A DNA stretch of 64,000 nt from Cellulophaga sp. L1A9 (GCF_009797025.1 NZ_CP047027.1:1612001-1676000); one strand, 5' to 3'; shown: positions 17,027 through 27,181, numbered from the stretch's first letter. Program-made: numbers and translations. Notes: generated by a model not told the origin, from the letters alone.

Positions 17027-18469
17027 TTACATGTGAGAAGCCTCTATTTCTGTAACTCTTAACGTATTCACCATACCTTTATCTTTCATTGGCATTGCTG
17101 CAAGACTCACAAGCATATCGCCTATTTCTAAATATCCTTTTTCACAAGCCATTTTATTTACATCTTCGATTGTTTCATCGGTAGTCACATACTTATCATA
17201 ATAGAATGCTTTAACACCCCACAATAAGTTAAGCTGCGTTAAGATTCTTCTGTTTGATGTAAAAACTAAAATGTGTGCACTTGGTCTCCAAGCAGAAATT
17301 TGGAACGCGGTGTACCCACTATTTGTCAATGTAGATATTGCTTTTGCTTTAATATCATTAGCCATTAAAGCTGCATGGTAACAAACAGATTTTGTTATAA
17401 AACGTTTTGTTCTTACATGTGGCGCTTCGTGTGGCACTTTAATTAAGCTTGAATTTTCTACCGTCTCTAAGATGCTAGACATTTTTTCAATTACTTGTAC
17501 TGGATAATTACCTACGGAAGTCTCTCCAGATAACATCACAGCATCTGCACCATCCATTACAGAGTTCGCAACATCATTTACTTCTGCTCTTGTTGGTGTT
17601 AAACTTGTAATCATTGTCTCCATCATCTGAGTTGCAATAATTACAGGAATTCTAGCTCTTTTTGCACGTAACACTAATTGTTTTTGAATTAATGGAACTT
17701 CTTGTGCAGGAATTTCTACACCTAAATCTCCACGAGCAACCATTAAACCATCACAATAAGCAACTATAGAATCAATATTTTCAACAGCTTCTGGCTTTTC
17801 TATTTTAGCAATGATCGGAATTTTTTCATCCGTATGTTCTTTGATTAAATTCTGAAGATCTATTAAATCTTGACTAAAACGAACAAATGATAAAGCAATC
17901 CAATCTACTTTTTGAGAGACTGCAAAGATGGCATCCTTGATATCTTTTTCTGTAAGCGCTGGAAGCGATATATTCGTATTTGGTAGGTTTACTCCTTTTT
18001 TAGATTTAAGTGGACCACCTTGTATCACTTTTGCTAAAACTTCATTCTCTCTATTTGTAGAGATTACCTGAAACATAAGTTTACCATCATCCAAAAGAAT
18101 ACGCTCTCCTGGGTTTACATCTTTTGGAAACGAAGCATAGTTCATATAAACACGCTCAGCAGTACCTTCAAATGGTTCTCCTGTAACGAATGTAATTTCA
18201 TCTCCGGGAGCAACAACAACTTCTCCCGCCATCACACCTACTCTTAATTTAGGGCCTTGTAAATCTCCTAAAATAGATATGTTTAATCCTAACTCATCAT
18301 TAAGCTCGCGAATCATTTTAATACGCTCTGCAACATCTTCATAATCTGCATGAGAAAAATTAATCCTAAAGACATCTACTCCAGCATTAATCATATCTCT
18401 TAGAACTTCTTTCTTACTTGTAGCAGGTCCTAATGTAGCAACAATCTTTGTCTTTTTTTTAGTCAGCAT
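17027..18469 (-). CDS. pyk: Pyruvate kinase
   Basis: Last step of glycolysis: phosphoenolpyruvate and ADP to pyruvate and ATP. At 480 residues it has the common bacterial length. Seen: KIVATLGPATSKKEVL at the N terminus, the active-site stretch IPIIAKIEKPEAVENID with the catalytic Lys, GLMVARGDLGVEIP, and the conserved MDGADAVMLSGETSVGNYP. The C-terminal domain lacks any extra phosphohistidine extension. It starts 4 bases after the IPExxxVDY gene, a pairing frequent in Flavobacteriia. Confidence 0.97.
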   Translation of the reverse strand: MLTKKKTKIVATLGPATSKKEVLRDMINAGVDVFRINFSHADYEDVAERIKMIRELNDELGLNISILGDLQGPKLRVGVMAGEVVVAPGDEITFVTGEPFEGTAERVYMNYASFPKDVNPGERILLDDGKLMFQVISTNRENEVLAKVIQGGPLKSKKGVNLPNTNISLPALTEKDIKDAIFAVSQKVDWIALSFVRFSQDLIDLQNLIKEHTDEKIPIIAKIEKPEAVENIDSIVAYCDGLMVARGDLGVEIPAQEVPLIQKQLVLRAKRARIPVIIATQMMETMITSLTPTRAEVNDVANSVMDGADAVMLSGETSVGNYPVQVIEKMSSILETVENSSLIKVPHEAPHVRTKRFITKSVCYHAALMANDIKAKAISTLTNSGYTAFQISAWRPSAHILVFTSNRRILTQLNLLWGVKAFYYDKYVTTDETIEDVNKMACEKGYLEIGDMLVSLAAMPMKDKGMVNTLRVTEIEASHM

Positions 18470-18473
18470 TATT

Positions 18474-18938
18474 TTAAAATATTAAATTATTTTTAGATTT
18501 TAAGGTATCTGTGTTTATGGTATAAGCGGTAATTATTTTAGGTATGGCCAATATTGATTTTAAGATAGCAGTCTCTGCGTTTAAATCTTCTTGTTCTAAC
18601 TTTATGAAATAATCAACGTTTTTATATTCCGGAATTAAGTGTTGTTTTTTAATAGAAGGCATATCATTAAACAATCCTGTATTATCATTACTCTCTTCAG
18701 ATTGTCCGCTGTTTGAAATCAGCATCCAATAGCGATCATTTATAGTATCCTTCCATTCAAAAACGGGAAGCGAAATTGTATCAGAAAACACTAAATTATC
18801 CTTGCGCCTTTTAAAACCACATTTAAGAAATTTATTTATGGTGTAGGCTAATTTATAGTCTTCCATACTACAATGCAAAGCAATCAAAGCAAAAGAATCT
18901 TCGTAAAAATCCAACGACATTTTATGCATTGCGACCAT
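18474..18938 (-). CDS. IPExxxVDY-family protein
   Basis: A 154-residue protein with the motif LIPEYKNVDYFIKLE that names this Bacteroidetes family. Its function is unknown. It precedes pyk directly and lies about 117 bases after rnc. The start is uncertain: Met at residues 1, 4 and 7 (18938, 18929, 18920) are all possible. No signal peptide. The conserved link to pyruvate kinase suggests a metabolic or assembly role, which is inference. Confidence 0.85.
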   Translation of the reverse strand: MVAMHKMSLDFYEDSFALIALHCSMEDYKLAYTINKFLKCGFKRRKDNLVFSDTISLPVFEWKDTINDRYWMLISNSGQSEESNDNTGLFNDMPSIKKQHLIPEYKNVDYFIKLEQEDLNAETAILKSILAIPKIITAYTINTDTLKSKNNLIF

Positions 18939-19055
18939 AGCCTAGTAAAAAAATCAAGTTGTAAATATATGATTTCTACTCCTCTAATACTAGTAGATAA
19001 CATTTTTTTAAAGTGCGAAAAGTTGCGAAAACGTTATAGATTTAAAAAAATAACA

Positions 19056-19796
19056 CTATTCTTTATCTATTTTATTTTGTAACGCATAATAAGCTCTTTT
19101 GGAAGCAATTTCTTCGGCCTTCTTTTTTGAAGTTGCTCTAGCCTTAGAAACTATTTTTTTATTTATGTGAAGTTTAACTGCAAAATGCTTTACCGAATCA
19201 TTACCTGAATCTTCATAAATATCATAGTAAAATGATTTTTTTTGCTTTTGACACCACTCTATCAAAAGGCTTTTGTAGCTAATAACCTTGCCTTCTAATT
19301 GTTCTATATCAACATAAGGGTCTATAACTGTCTTATCTATAAATTTTTGACAGTACTTGTAGCCACGATCTAAATAAACAGCACCTACCAAGGCTTCAAA
19401 AACATTTCCGTGGATATTGTCTCCAAAATGCGACTTAGGTATTCTACTTTCTACAAAATGAATTAAATTTAAATCTTTACCCAACTCATTTAAATGCTCC
19501 CTACTAACAATTTTAGAGCGCATTTTAGTTAAGTACCCCTCATCACCAGAGGGAACTTCACTATACAGATATTTAGAAATGATGGTTCCCAACATAGAAT
19601 CGCCTAAAAATTCAAGGCGCTCATAGTTCATAGGAGTACCATTTTCATCCTTAATATTAGCAGATCTATGTAAAAAAGCTTTCTTATAAACAGCCAGGTT
19701 TTTAGGTCTAAAACCTAAAATTCGGGTCATCCCTAAAAAAAAATCCCCATCCTCCTTAGAATGGGAATTAAATATATTTGAGGGAAAATTCATCAA
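19056..19796 (-). CDS. rnc: Ribonuclease III
   Basis: Cuts double-stranded RNA in rRNA and mRNA maturation. The 246 residues include the signature NYERLEFLGDSMLG with its metal-binding acids, the second acidic region GNVFEALVGAVYLDRGY, and a C-terminal double-stranded-RNA-binding domain (about 170-240, ending KKKAEEIASKRAYYAL). It lies 4 bases after fabF, giving the order acpP-fabF-rnc known in many bacteria. Confidence 0.96.
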   Translation of the reverse strand: MMNFPSNIFNSHSKEDGDFFLGMTRILGFRPKNLAVYKKAFLHRSANIKDENGTPMNYERLEFLGDSMLGTIISKYLYSEVPSGDEGYLTKMRSKIVSREHLNELGKDLNLIHFVESRIPKSHFGDNIHGNVFEALVGAVYLDRGYKYCQKFIDKTVIDPYVDIEQLEGKVISYKSLLIEWCQKQKKSFYYDIYEDSGNDSVKHFAVKLHINKKIVSKARATSKKKAEEIASKRAYYALQNKIDKE

Positions 19797-19800
19797 TTGA

Positions 19801-21060
19801 TTAACTTATTTTTTTAAAGATAACACATGCATTGTGTCCACCAAAACCAAAAGTATTACTTAATGCAACTTTCACATCTCTTTTTTGAGCCTTATTCAAC
19901 GTTAAGTTTAATTTTGGATCAATGTTTTCATCAACGTGTGTGTGATTAATCGTCGGAGGTACTATTCCGTGTTCCATAGACAAAATAGCGGCAATAGCTT
20001 CAATAGCTCCTGCTGCACCTAACAAATGCCCAGTCATGGACTTTGTAGAGTTGATATTAATTTTATGGGCATGTTCACCAAAAACTTTAGATATTGCTTT
20101 TAATTCTGCAACATCACCAAGTGGTGTAGAAGTACCGTGTGTATTAATAGCATCAACATCTTCTGGCTTAAGACCTGCGTCTTTCAAACAGTTTTGCATT
20201 ACACGAACAACTCCAATTCCATCAGGATGTGGAGCAGTCATATGGTAAGCATCACTCGAAAGTCCGCCACCAGCAACCTCTGCATAAATTTTTGCACCTC
20301 TAGCTATTGCATGTTCATATTCTTCAAGGATTAACGCTCCAGCGCCTTCACCAAGTACAAAACCATCTCGAGTAGCATCAAAAGGCCTCGAGGCCGTTTC
20401 CATTTCATCATTTCTGGTTGATAATGCATGCATTGCACCAAAACCACCCATACCAGCAATTGTAACTGCTGCCTCACTACCACCAGTAACTACAACATCA
20501 CAATGCCCTAGTCTAATCGTATTTAAAGCATCAATAATTGCATTTGCAGATGATGCACATGCAGAAACTGTAGTATAATTAGGCCCCATAAAACCATGTC
20601 TAATTGAAATATTACCTGGGGCAATATCTGCAATCATCTTAGGAATAAAGAAAGGATTAAACCTTGGGGTACCATCACCTGCAGCAAAATTTAGTACTTC
20701 ATTTTGAAATGTCTCTAAACCTCCTATACCAGCTCCCCAGATTACACCAACCCTAAATTTATCAACCGTATCAAAATCGATACCACTGTCTTTGATTGCC
20801 TCATCTGAAGACACTATTGCATACTGTGCAAACCGGTCTAATTTTCTTGCTTCTTTTCGATCAAAAAAATCTTCAGCATTGAAGTTTTTTAGCTCGCAAG
20901 CAAATTTGGTCTTGAATTTCTCACTATCATAATAGGTTATTGGAGCCGAACCGCTTTTACCATTCACCAAACCATCCCAATACTCTTCAATAGTATTACC
21001 AATTGGGGTTAATGCCCCAATTCCTGTAACTACAACTCGCTTTAACTGCATTGATTTCAT
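19801..21060 (-). CDS. fabF: Beta-ketoacyl-ACP synthase II
   Basis: Elongates fatty acids by condensing malonyl-ACP with acyl-ACP. The catalytic triad is visible: Cys in TVSACASSANAI, His in NTHGTSTPLGD and His in SMTGHLLGAAG. At 419 residues it has family length. Two starts are possible, residue 1 (21060) or the Met at residue 4 (21051), which gives the more usual MQLKRVVVTG. It is downstream of acpP, separated by a strong hairpin with a T run that probably lowers read-through. Confidence 0.97.
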   Translation of the reverse strand: MKSMQLKRVVVTGIGALTPIGNTIEEYWDGLVNGKSGSAPITYYDSEKFKTKFACELKNFNAEDFFDRKEARKLDRFAQYAIVSSDEAIKDSGIDFDTVDKFRVGVIWGAGIGGLETFQNEVLNFAAGDGTPRFNPFFIPKMIADIAPGNISIRHGFMGPNYTTVSACASSANAIIDALNTIRLGHCDVVVTGGSEAAVTIAGMGGFGAMHALSTRNDEMETASRPFDATRDGFVLGEGAGALILEEYEHAIARGAKIYAEVAGGGLSSDAYHMTAPHPDGIGVVRVMQNCLKDAGLKPEDVDAINTHGTSTPLGDVAELKAISKVFGEHAHKININSTKSMTGHLLGAAGAIEAIAAILSMEHGIVPPTINHTHVDENIDPKLNLTLNKAQKRDVKVALSNTFGFGGHNACVIFKKIS

Positions 21061-21101
21061 TTTATTTAAGTAAACAACTTTATCAAAAGTAGGTGTAAAT
21101 T

Positions 21102-21144
21102 AAAAAAAAATATCCATGCGGAGTAATTACCACATGGATATTTT
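21102..21144 (-). terminator. Intrinsic terminator or attenuator between acpP and fabF
   Basis: On the minus strand AAAATATCCATG and CATGGATATTTT form a perfect 12-bp stem with a 14-base loop, followed by nine T. It probably ends most acpP transcripts and lets a fraction reach fabF-rnc. Confidence 0.8.
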
Positions 21145-21170
21145 ATAATCTTAATTAAGATATCATAAAA

Positions 21171-21404
21171 TTACTTTGCTTCTTCTATATAACTTATAGC
21201 TTGACCAACAGTAGCAATATTCTCTGCTTGATCATCTGGAATTTGGATATCAAATTCTTTTTCGAATTCCATGATTAACTCAACAGTATCCAATGAATCT
21301 GCTCCTAAGTCGTTTGTGAAGCTTGCTTCAGTAACAACTTCGTTCTCATCAACTCCTAATTTATCAACGATGATAGCTTTAACTCTTGATGCAATATCTG
21401 ACAT
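21171..21404 (-). CDS. acpP: Acyl carrier protein
   Basis: A 77-residue acidic carrier of growing fatty-acid chains. The phosphopantetheine serine is in [16 protein letters not shown]. Length and helical pattern are standard. It has its own promoter and a strong terminator downstream, as expected for a very abundant protein, and is divergent from purN. Confidence 0.97.
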   Translation of the reverse strand: MSDIASRVKAIIVDKLGVDENEVVTEASFTNDLGADSLDTVELIMEFEKEFDIQIPDDQAENIATVGQAISYIEEAK

Positions 21405-21436
21405 AATTATTCTTGTTTTAAAAATTTAACTGGTGG

Positions 21437-21444
21437 CAAAAATA
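21437..21444 (-). promoter_or_regulatory. -7 box (TATTTTTG) of acpP
   Basis: On the minus strand TATTTTTG fits TAnnTTTG and lies 32 bases before the acpP ATG. Confidence 0.55.
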
Positions 21445-21563
21445 AAAAACTTTGGATTAATAACACTATTTGTCGTTAAAATGTATCAGATTTTAACCAA
21501 ATTAATTACAAGAGTGTTATTTTCGCCTAAGATTTTATCTCTTTAATAACCCCAAAATACCTT

Positions 21564-22130
21564 ATGAAACGTATTGTTCTTTTTGCTTCTGGTTCTGGAT
21601 CTAATGTTGAAAACATAGTACATTATTTTCAAGATAATTCCGAGGTTACTATCGCCTCTGTATTTACTAACAAAAGCGATGCCAAAGTTTTAGAACGATG
21701 TAATAGACTGAAAATAAGTGGTTTATATTTTAATAAAACCTCGTTTTATGATACTGATTGTATCTTAGATATATTGAAAGGGATGAATCCCGACTTAATT
21801 ATATTGGCAGGATTCCTCTGGAAAATTCCTGAAAAACTAGTTAAAAACTTCCCGAATAAGATTGTAAATATTCACCCAGCACTACTCCCAAAATACGGAG
21901 GTAAGGGAATGTATGGAATGAATGTTCATAATGCCGTAAAAGACAATAATGAGCAAGAAACTGGCATTACAATCCATTTTGTGAACGAAAATTACGACGA
22001 AGGTGCGATTATAAAACAGATAAAAACGGATATTTCACCCGAAGATAATCCGGATGATATCGCTAAAAAAATTCACGAATTAGAATACGAACACTTTCCT
22101 AAAGTTATAGATCAAATATTACATGGATAA
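21564..22130 (+). CDS. purN: Phosphoribosylglycinamide formyltransferase
   Basis: Third step of purine synthesis, transferring a formyl group from 10-formyl-tetrahydrofolate to GAR. The 188 residues contain the family core VNIHPALLPKYGGKGMYG, with the catalytic Asn/His region, and GITIHFVNENYDEGAII with the catalytic aspartate. The N terminus is RIVLFASGSGSNVENI. It overlaps rnhA by 8 bases. Two more purine-linked genes (PfkB kinase, amidophosphoribosyltransferase) follow within 5 kb. Confidence 0.95.
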   Translation: MKRIVLFASGSGSNVENIVHYFQDNSEVTIASVFTNKSDAKVLERCNRLKISGLYFNKTSFYDTDCILDILKGMNPDLIILAGFLWKIPEKLVKNFPNKIVNIHPALLPKYGGKGMYGMNVHNAVKDNNEQETGITIHFVNENYDEGAIIKQIKTDISPEDNPDDIAKKIHELEYEHFPKVIDQILHG

Positions 22131-22590
22131 CGAACAAGTACATATTTATACCGATGGCGCTGCAAGAGGCAATCCTGGTCCTGGAGGGTATGGTATTGTT
22201 ATGGAATGGGTAGGAAAACCTTATAAAAAGGAATTTTCTGAAGGCTTTAAACACACCACAAACAACAGAATGGAACTTCTTGCTGTGATTGAAGCATTAA
22301 AAAAGCTTAAAAATGAGGGCACTACAGTAAAAGTCTTCACAGATTCTAAATATGTAGTAGACACCGTTGAAAAAAAATGGTACGTAAAATGGGAGAAAAC
22401 CAATTTTAAAGGAAAAAAGAATCCAGACCTCTGGAAACTCTTCCTTATTGAGTATAGAAAACAAAAGGTGTCTTTCCAATGGATTAAAGGCCATAATAAC
22501 CACCGACAAAATGAAAGATGCGACACATTAGCTGTTGCCGCATCAAAAGAACGTAATCTAAAAGAAGACACTGGCTTTATAACCAATTAA
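22123..22590 (+). CDS. rnhA: Ribonuclease HI
   Basis: Removes RNA from RNA-DNA hybrids. The 155 residues carry the four acidic catalytic positions: IYTDGAARGNPGPGGYG, NNRMELLAVIEAL, VFTDSKYVVDTV and ERCDTLAV, plus the flexible-loop His in WIKGHNNHRQ. Its start lies inside the end of purN (8-base overlap), implying translational coupling. Its stop overlaps the convergent S10 peptidase gene by 4 bases. Confidence 0.96.
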   Translation: MDNEQVHIYTDGAARGNPGPGGYGIVMEWVGKPYKKEFSEGFKHTTNNRMELLAVIEALKKLKNEGTTVKVFTDSKYVVDTVEKKWYVKWEKTNFKGKKNPDLWKLFLIEYRKQKVSFQWIKGHNNHRQNERCDTLAVAASKERNLKEDTGFITN

Positions 22591-24080
22591 TATTTTGCGC
22601 TTTTACCTTTAGCCTGAGTTTTACTGATAAAAGCACGAATATCATCATTTGCACTTTTTAAATCTTCTTTACGCAAATACATCATATGTCCGCTTCTATA
22701 CCCCTTAAACTCAAACCGATCTTTCATACGGCCACTAGGATCTACTTGCCACATGGTATATTTAGCATTAAAATAGGTTGTTGCGCCATCATAATACCCA
22801 CTCTGCACCAATACATTTAAGTATGGATTTTGGGCCATAGCCTGTCTTAGATTATCACGGGTATTATCCTTACTATTATCCCAAGGATGCACTGGACCAA
22901 ACATATTGTACTTAACATCTGTCTTAAAATTTAACTCTTCTTGCAAGTAGTAATTAATTGCAGGAGTAAAACTGTGCAACCAAGAGGTAATTTCGGCATT
23001 ATAATCTGGTTTATCTCCAGACAACTGTTTATCTATTCCTAAATACCGACCATCTAGCCTTCCTATAGTATGGCCACTTTTCTCCTTTAATAAATTCTTC
23101 CAGAAATATTGTGTAGGCACGATAAGGTTTTGATCCATTATTTCTTTCTTAGACAAGCCAGAATAAAAGGCCATCTTTTCAGCCACATCATTCTTTTCGG
23201 TTTCAGAAATAAAACCGCCTTTAGCAATTGCAGGCAGTAAAGTATTTATGGTATACGCTTCTGTAGCAGGCAAGATATCATTCAAGTCTTTGTTTTGTAA
23301 TTCTGCCGGTAACGCTTTATGATGCCACGCCGCAGCCGTGTAATACGGTAAGTTTAAAGCCCCTGAAACAGGTCCGTCTTCTCTTAAAACCTTATAATCA
23401 GCCGGTGAAACCATAATAACACCATTTAAATACATCCATTGTTGGTCTTGCAAAGCCAGAGCTAAACCCATAACTCTAGTACCTCCATAACTTTCTCCAA
23501 TAATATATTTAGGAGAACGCCAACGATTGCTCCTTGTTACGAACGTGTTTAGCCATTCTGCTAAGTATTTTATATCGGCATTAATCCCAAAAAACTTTTT
23601 ACGATCTACATCATCTCCCGTTTCAGGAATAGTTCTACTGTAGCCGGTATTTACAGGATTTACATATACAATATCCGTTACATCTAAAATAGAATAGGGA
23701 TTTTCATTTATCCCATAAGGTTGTACTGGATATCCTTCGTCATCAATCTTTAACACTCTAGGCCCCGTATAAGCCAAGTGCATCCAAACAGACGCAGAGC
23801 CCGGGCCCCCATTAAACGAAATAAGCAATGGCCTTGACGCACGGTCTTTTATATTATCTCTAGTATAATAGGTATACTGCAAACTCGCTATTGGTTTTCC
23901 GCTTTCATCCCAAACAGGTTGCATTCCCGCTTGTACCGTATAATTAACTAAGGTTCCATTTATAGTCACCTTGTTTTTGGTAGTGATAATTGTATCTACA
24001 GGGATTTTTCTACTTTGACCAAAAGCAGCAGCATTAATAAATAAAAATGAAATCAGGAAAAGACAACTTATAGCTTTCAT
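22587..24080 (-). CDS. Secreted S10-family serine carboxypeptidase-like protein
   Basis: A 497-residue exported peptidase. It has a signal peptide (ISCLFLISFLFINAAAFGQ), the oxyanion-region motif ISFNGGPGSASVWMH, the nucleophile in IGESYGGTRVM, the catalytic Asp in QSGYYDGATTYF and the His in YRSGHMMYLRKED. All three catalytic residues are present. Probably acts in the periplasm, removing C-terminal residues from peptides. It is a single gene, convergent with rnhA. Confidence 0.92.
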   Translation of the reverse strand: MKAISCLFLISFLFINAAAFGQSRKIPVDTIITTKNKVTINGTLVNYTVQAGMQPVWDESGKPIASLQYTYYTRDNIKDRASRPLLISFNGGPGSASVWMHLAYTGPRVLKIDDEGYPVQPYGINENPYSILDVTDIVYVNPVNTGYSRTIPETGDDVDRKKFFGINADIKYLAEWLNTFVTRSNRWRSPKYIIGESYGGTRVMGLALALQDQQWMYLNGVIMVSPADYKVLREDGPVSGALNLPYYTAAAWHHKALPAELQNKDLNDILPATEAYTINTLLPAIAKGGFISETEKNDVAEKMAFYSGLSKKEIMDQNLIVPTQYFWKNLLKEKSGHTIGRLDGRYLGIDKQLSGDKPDYNAEITSWLHSFTPAINYYLQEELNFKTDVKYNMFGPVHPWDNSKDNTRDNLRQAMAQNPYLNVLVQSGYYDGATTYFNAKYTMWQVDPSGRMKDRFEFKGYRSGHMMYLRKEDLKSANDDIRAFISKTQAKGKSAKY

Positions 24081-24267
24081 ACACGTATTTATAAAAATTG
24101 AATTCTAAAAATAATCAATTTTACAGATATGCTGTTCGTAAGCTTTAAAATAGATGCAGACCATACCCCATAAAACACACAATGCTCCTAAAATTTACAT
24201 TCTAAATAACTTAGTTAAACTGTTCATACTTTTTTAATTCTGCTTTACATACCTCAAAAGTTACCCT

Positions 24268-24275
24268 TATATTTG
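24268..24275 (+). promoter_or_regulatory. -7 box (TATATTTG) of the PfkB kinase gene
   Basis: TATATTTG fits the consensus, with TTT at 24244-24246, 21 bases upstream, as a possible -33 element. It ends 19 bases before the ATG at 24295. Confidence 0.6.
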
Positions 24276-24294
24276 CACAAAATTACAGACCATA

Positions 24295-25221
24295 ATGGGT
24301 AAATTATTAATTGTTGGAACGGTTGCTTTTGATGCTATTGAAACACCTTTTGGAAAAACGGATAAAATATTAGGAGGAGCTGCAACGTATATTGGCTTAG
24401 CAGCATCTCAATTTAATGTTGCATCTGCAATTGTTTCTATTGTTGGCGATGATATGCCAGAGGAGTACTTAACTCTCTTAAAAGATAAAAACATTGATCT
24501 TTCTGGTTTAGAGATTGTAAAAGGAGGCAAGACCTTTTATTGGAAGGGTAAATATCATAATGATTTAAATTCTAGAGACACGCTAGCAACAGAACTTAAT
24601 GTATTAGCAGACTTTAATCCTGTAGTACCAAATAGCTTTAAAGATGCCGATGTTGTTATGTTAGGAAACTTACACCCTAGTGTTCAACTAAGTGTAATTA
24701 ATCAGATGGAAAAACGACCAAAATTAATAGTATTGGATACTATGAATTTTTGGATGGACAATAGCTTACCTGAATTATTAGAGGTGATTAAACATATTGA
24801 TGTGATTACCATTAATGATGAAGAGGCACGCCAATTAAGCGGAGAGTACTCCTTAGTTAAAGCAGCAGCTGTAATTGAAAAAATGGGGCCAAAATATGTA
24901 GTGATTAAAAAAGGAGAACATGGCGCACTATTGTTCCATGAGAAGAATGTCTTCTTTGCTCCTGCGCTTCCGTTAGAAGAAGTTTTTGACCCAACTGGCG
25001 CTGGTGATACTTTTGCCGGTGGTTTTGCGGGATATTTAGCACAGACACAAAATATCTCTTTCAATAATATGAAAAATGCTATTATACAGGGCTCTAACTT
25101 AGCATCGTTTTGTGTAGAAAAATTTGGCACCGAGCGCATGAAAAAATTAACAAAGGAAGAAACCACGAAGAGATTACATCAATTCAAAGAGTTAAGCCAA
25201 TTTGATATTGAATTACAATAA
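24295..25221 (+). CDS. PfkB-family carbohydrate/nucleoside kinase
   Basis: A 308-residue ribokinase-fold kinase. GKLLIVGTVAFDAIETPFG and KILGGAATYIGLAAS form the substrate side. DPTGAGDTFAGGFAGYLAQ is the PfkB signature with the catalytic aspartate and anion hole. EKMGPKYVVIKKGEHGALLF leads into the ATP site. The substrate is not evident. Its place directly before amidophosphoribosyltransferase suggests a nucleoside or ribose-type substrate, which is inference. An intrinsic terminator follows its stop. Confidence 0.9.
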   Translation: MGKLLIVGTVAFDAIETPFGKTDKILGGAATYIGLAASQFNVASAIVSIVGDDMPEEYLTLLKDKNIDLSGLEIVKGGKTFYWKGKYHNDLNSRDTLATELNVLADFNPVVPNSFKDADVVMLGNLHPSVQLSVINQMEKRPKLIVLDTMNFWMDNSLPELLEVIKHIDVITINDEEARQLSGEYSLVKAAAVIEKMGPKYVVIKKGEHGALLFHEKNVFFAPALPLEEVFDPTGAGDTFAGGFAGYLAQTQNISFNNMKNAIIQGSNLASFCVEKFGTERMKKLTKEETTKRLHQFKELSQFDIELQ

Positions 25222-25231
25222 AAAAACCTAC

Positions 25232-25255
25232 GCCCTGTCTTTTCAGGGCTTTTTT
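25232..25255 (+). terminator. Intrinsic terminator after the PfkB kinase gene
   Basis: GCCCTG, loop TCTTTT, CAGGGC, then six T. It lies between the kinase gene and the amidophosphoribosyltransferase gene. Confidence 0.8.
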
Positions 25256-25274
25256 AATATACTTCGACAAGAAA

Positions 25275-27173
25275 ATGAGTGATGCCATTAAACACGAATG
25301 CGGAATTTCTTTAATACGTTTATTAAAACCGCTAGAATATTATCAAGAAAAATACGGTACCGCTTTTTACGGCGTAAACAAAATGTACCTTATGATGGAA
25401 AAACAGCACAATCGAGGTCAAGACGGTGCTGGTTTTGCAAGTATAAAATTAGACATGGCGGCTGGCGAACGTTACATGAGCAGAGTACGCTCTATCGCAC
25501 AGCAACCTATTCAAGATATATTTGCTCAAATTAATGACAGAGTTAATACCGCCATTAAAGAAAATCCGGAGTATGAAAACAATGTTGCACTTCAAAAAAA
25601 ACACATTCCATATATCGGGGAAGTTTTACTAGGGCATGTACGTTATGGTACTTTTGGTAAAAATAGTATTGAAAGTGTACATCCTTTTTTAAGACAAAAT
25701 AATTGGATGCATCGTAATCTTATTGTTGCTGGAAATTTTAACATGACCAATGTTGATGAGCTTTTTGATAATTTGATTCAAATAGGGCAACATCCAAAAG
25801 AGATGGCAGACACGGTAACCGTTATGGAAAAAATCGGTCACTTTTTAGATGATGCCGTTGCCAAGCTATACAAGCAAATAAAAAAAGAAGGTTTTAGCAA
25901 GCAAGAAGCTTCTCCATTAATAGCAGAGCGCTTAAATGTTGCTAAGATCTTGCGCAGAGCAGCAAAAAACTGGGATGGTGGTTATACTATGGCCGGCTTG
26001 TTAGGTCACGGTGATGCCTTTGTATTACGTGATCCTGCAGGAATTAGACCTGCTTACTATTATCAGGATGATGAAGTTGTTGTGGTTGCCTCAGAAAGAC
26101 CCGCAATACAAACCGTATTCAACGTTCAATTTGAAGATATAAAAGAATTAGATCCTGGACATGCAATTCTTGTAAAAAAGAATGGGAGCACCATTATCAA
26201 AGAAATTTTAGAACCTACAGAACGTAAAGCTTGTTCTTTTGAACGTATTTATTTCTCAAGAGGTAGTGATAAAGAAATCTACCAAGAACGTAAAGAATTA
26301 GGAAAACTTATATTCCCTCAAATACTAAAGTGTATTGATGGAGATATAAAAAACACGGTATTCTCATACATTCCAAATACCGCGGAAACCTCATTTTACG
26401 GAATGGTGAAAGAGGCTCAAAATTATATGAACAAAAAGAAAGAAGAACAAATTCTTTCTATCGGTTCAAACATTACTAAAGAAGAATTGCATGAAATTTT
26501 AGATGTTCGTCCTCGAATTGAAAAAGTAGCAATTAAAGATGCGAAGCTTAGAACCTTTATAGCACAAGATAGCGGGAGAGACGACTTAGTTGCGCATGTT
26601 TATGACATCTCATACGGTTCAGTTAAAAAAGGAGACAACCTTGTAATCATTGATGATAGTATTGTACGTGGTACTACACTGAAGAAAAGTATCCTTAAAA
26701 TATTAGATAGGCTACATCCTAAGAAAATTGTAGTGGTATCTTCTGCGCCACAAATTAGATATCCAGATTGCTATGGTATTGATATGGCGAAGCTTGAAGA
26801 TTTCATTGCTTTTAGAGCAGCACTAGAATTACACAAGGACAGAAACACGATGCATATTGTAGATGAAATCTATCAAAAATGTCTACCACAGGTAAATTCT
26901 AAAGACAAAGATGTAATCAACTATGTAAAAGAATTCTATTTACCTTTTACCGCTACAGAGATATCAAACAAAATTGGAGAGCTATTAAGTTCCCCTGAGA
27001 TTAATGCAGAGGTACAAATCATTTATCAAACGATATCTAATTTGCATCAAGCTTGCCCGCAAAACTTAGGAGATTGGTATTTTACAGGAGATTATCCAAC
27101 CCCAGGAGGAAATAGAGTGGTAAACAGAGCATTTATTAATTTTTACGAAGGAAAGAACGAACGTGCATATTAA
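25275..27173 (+). CDS. Amidophosphoribosyltransferase-like class II glutamine amidotransferase (long form)
   Basis: Makes phosphoribosylamine from PRPP and glutamine, the first purine step. The 632 residues are longer than the common PurF form of about 500. The nucleophile Cys is at residue 9 (HECGISLI), so an eight-residue leader must be removed. Glutaminase features follow: EKQHNRGQDGAGFAS and LLGHVRYGTFGKNS. The PRPP-binding loop is VIIDDSIVRGTTL. The C-terminal 100 residues (to NFYEGKNERAY) are an extension seen in Bacteroidetes homologues. It could be a second, specialised PurF paralogue. Confidence 0.88.
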   Translation: MSDAIKHECGISLIRLLKPLEYYQEKYGTAFYGVNKMYLMMEKQHNRGQDGAGFASIKLDMAAGERYMSRVRSIAQQPIQDIFAQINDRVNTAIKENPEYENNVALQKKHIPYIGEVLLGHVRYGTFGKNSIESVHPFLRQNNWMHRNLIVAGNFNMTNVDELFDNLIQIGQHPKEMADTVTVMEKIGHFLDDAVAKLYKQIKKEGFSKQEASPLIAERLNVAKILRRAAKNWDGGYTMAGLLGHGDAFVLRDPAGIRPAYYYQDDEVVVVASERPAIQTVFNVQFEDIKELDPGHAILVKKNGSTIIKEILEPTERKACSFERIYFSRGSDKEIYQERKELGKLIFPQILKCIDGDIKNTVFSYIPNTAETSFYGMVKEAQNYMNKKKEEQILSIGSNITKEELHEILDVRPRIEKVAIKDAKLRTFIAQDSGRDDLVAHVYDISYGSVKKGDNLVIIDDSIVRGTTLKKSILKILDRLHPKKIVVVSSAPQIRYPDCYGIDMAKLEDFIAFRAALELHKDRNTMHIVDEIYQKCLPQVNSKDKDVINYVKEFYLPFTATEISNKIGELLSSPEINAEVQIIYQTISNLHQACPQNLGDWYFTGDYPTPGGNRVVNRAFINFYEGKNERAY

Positions 27174-27181
27174 CCCATAAG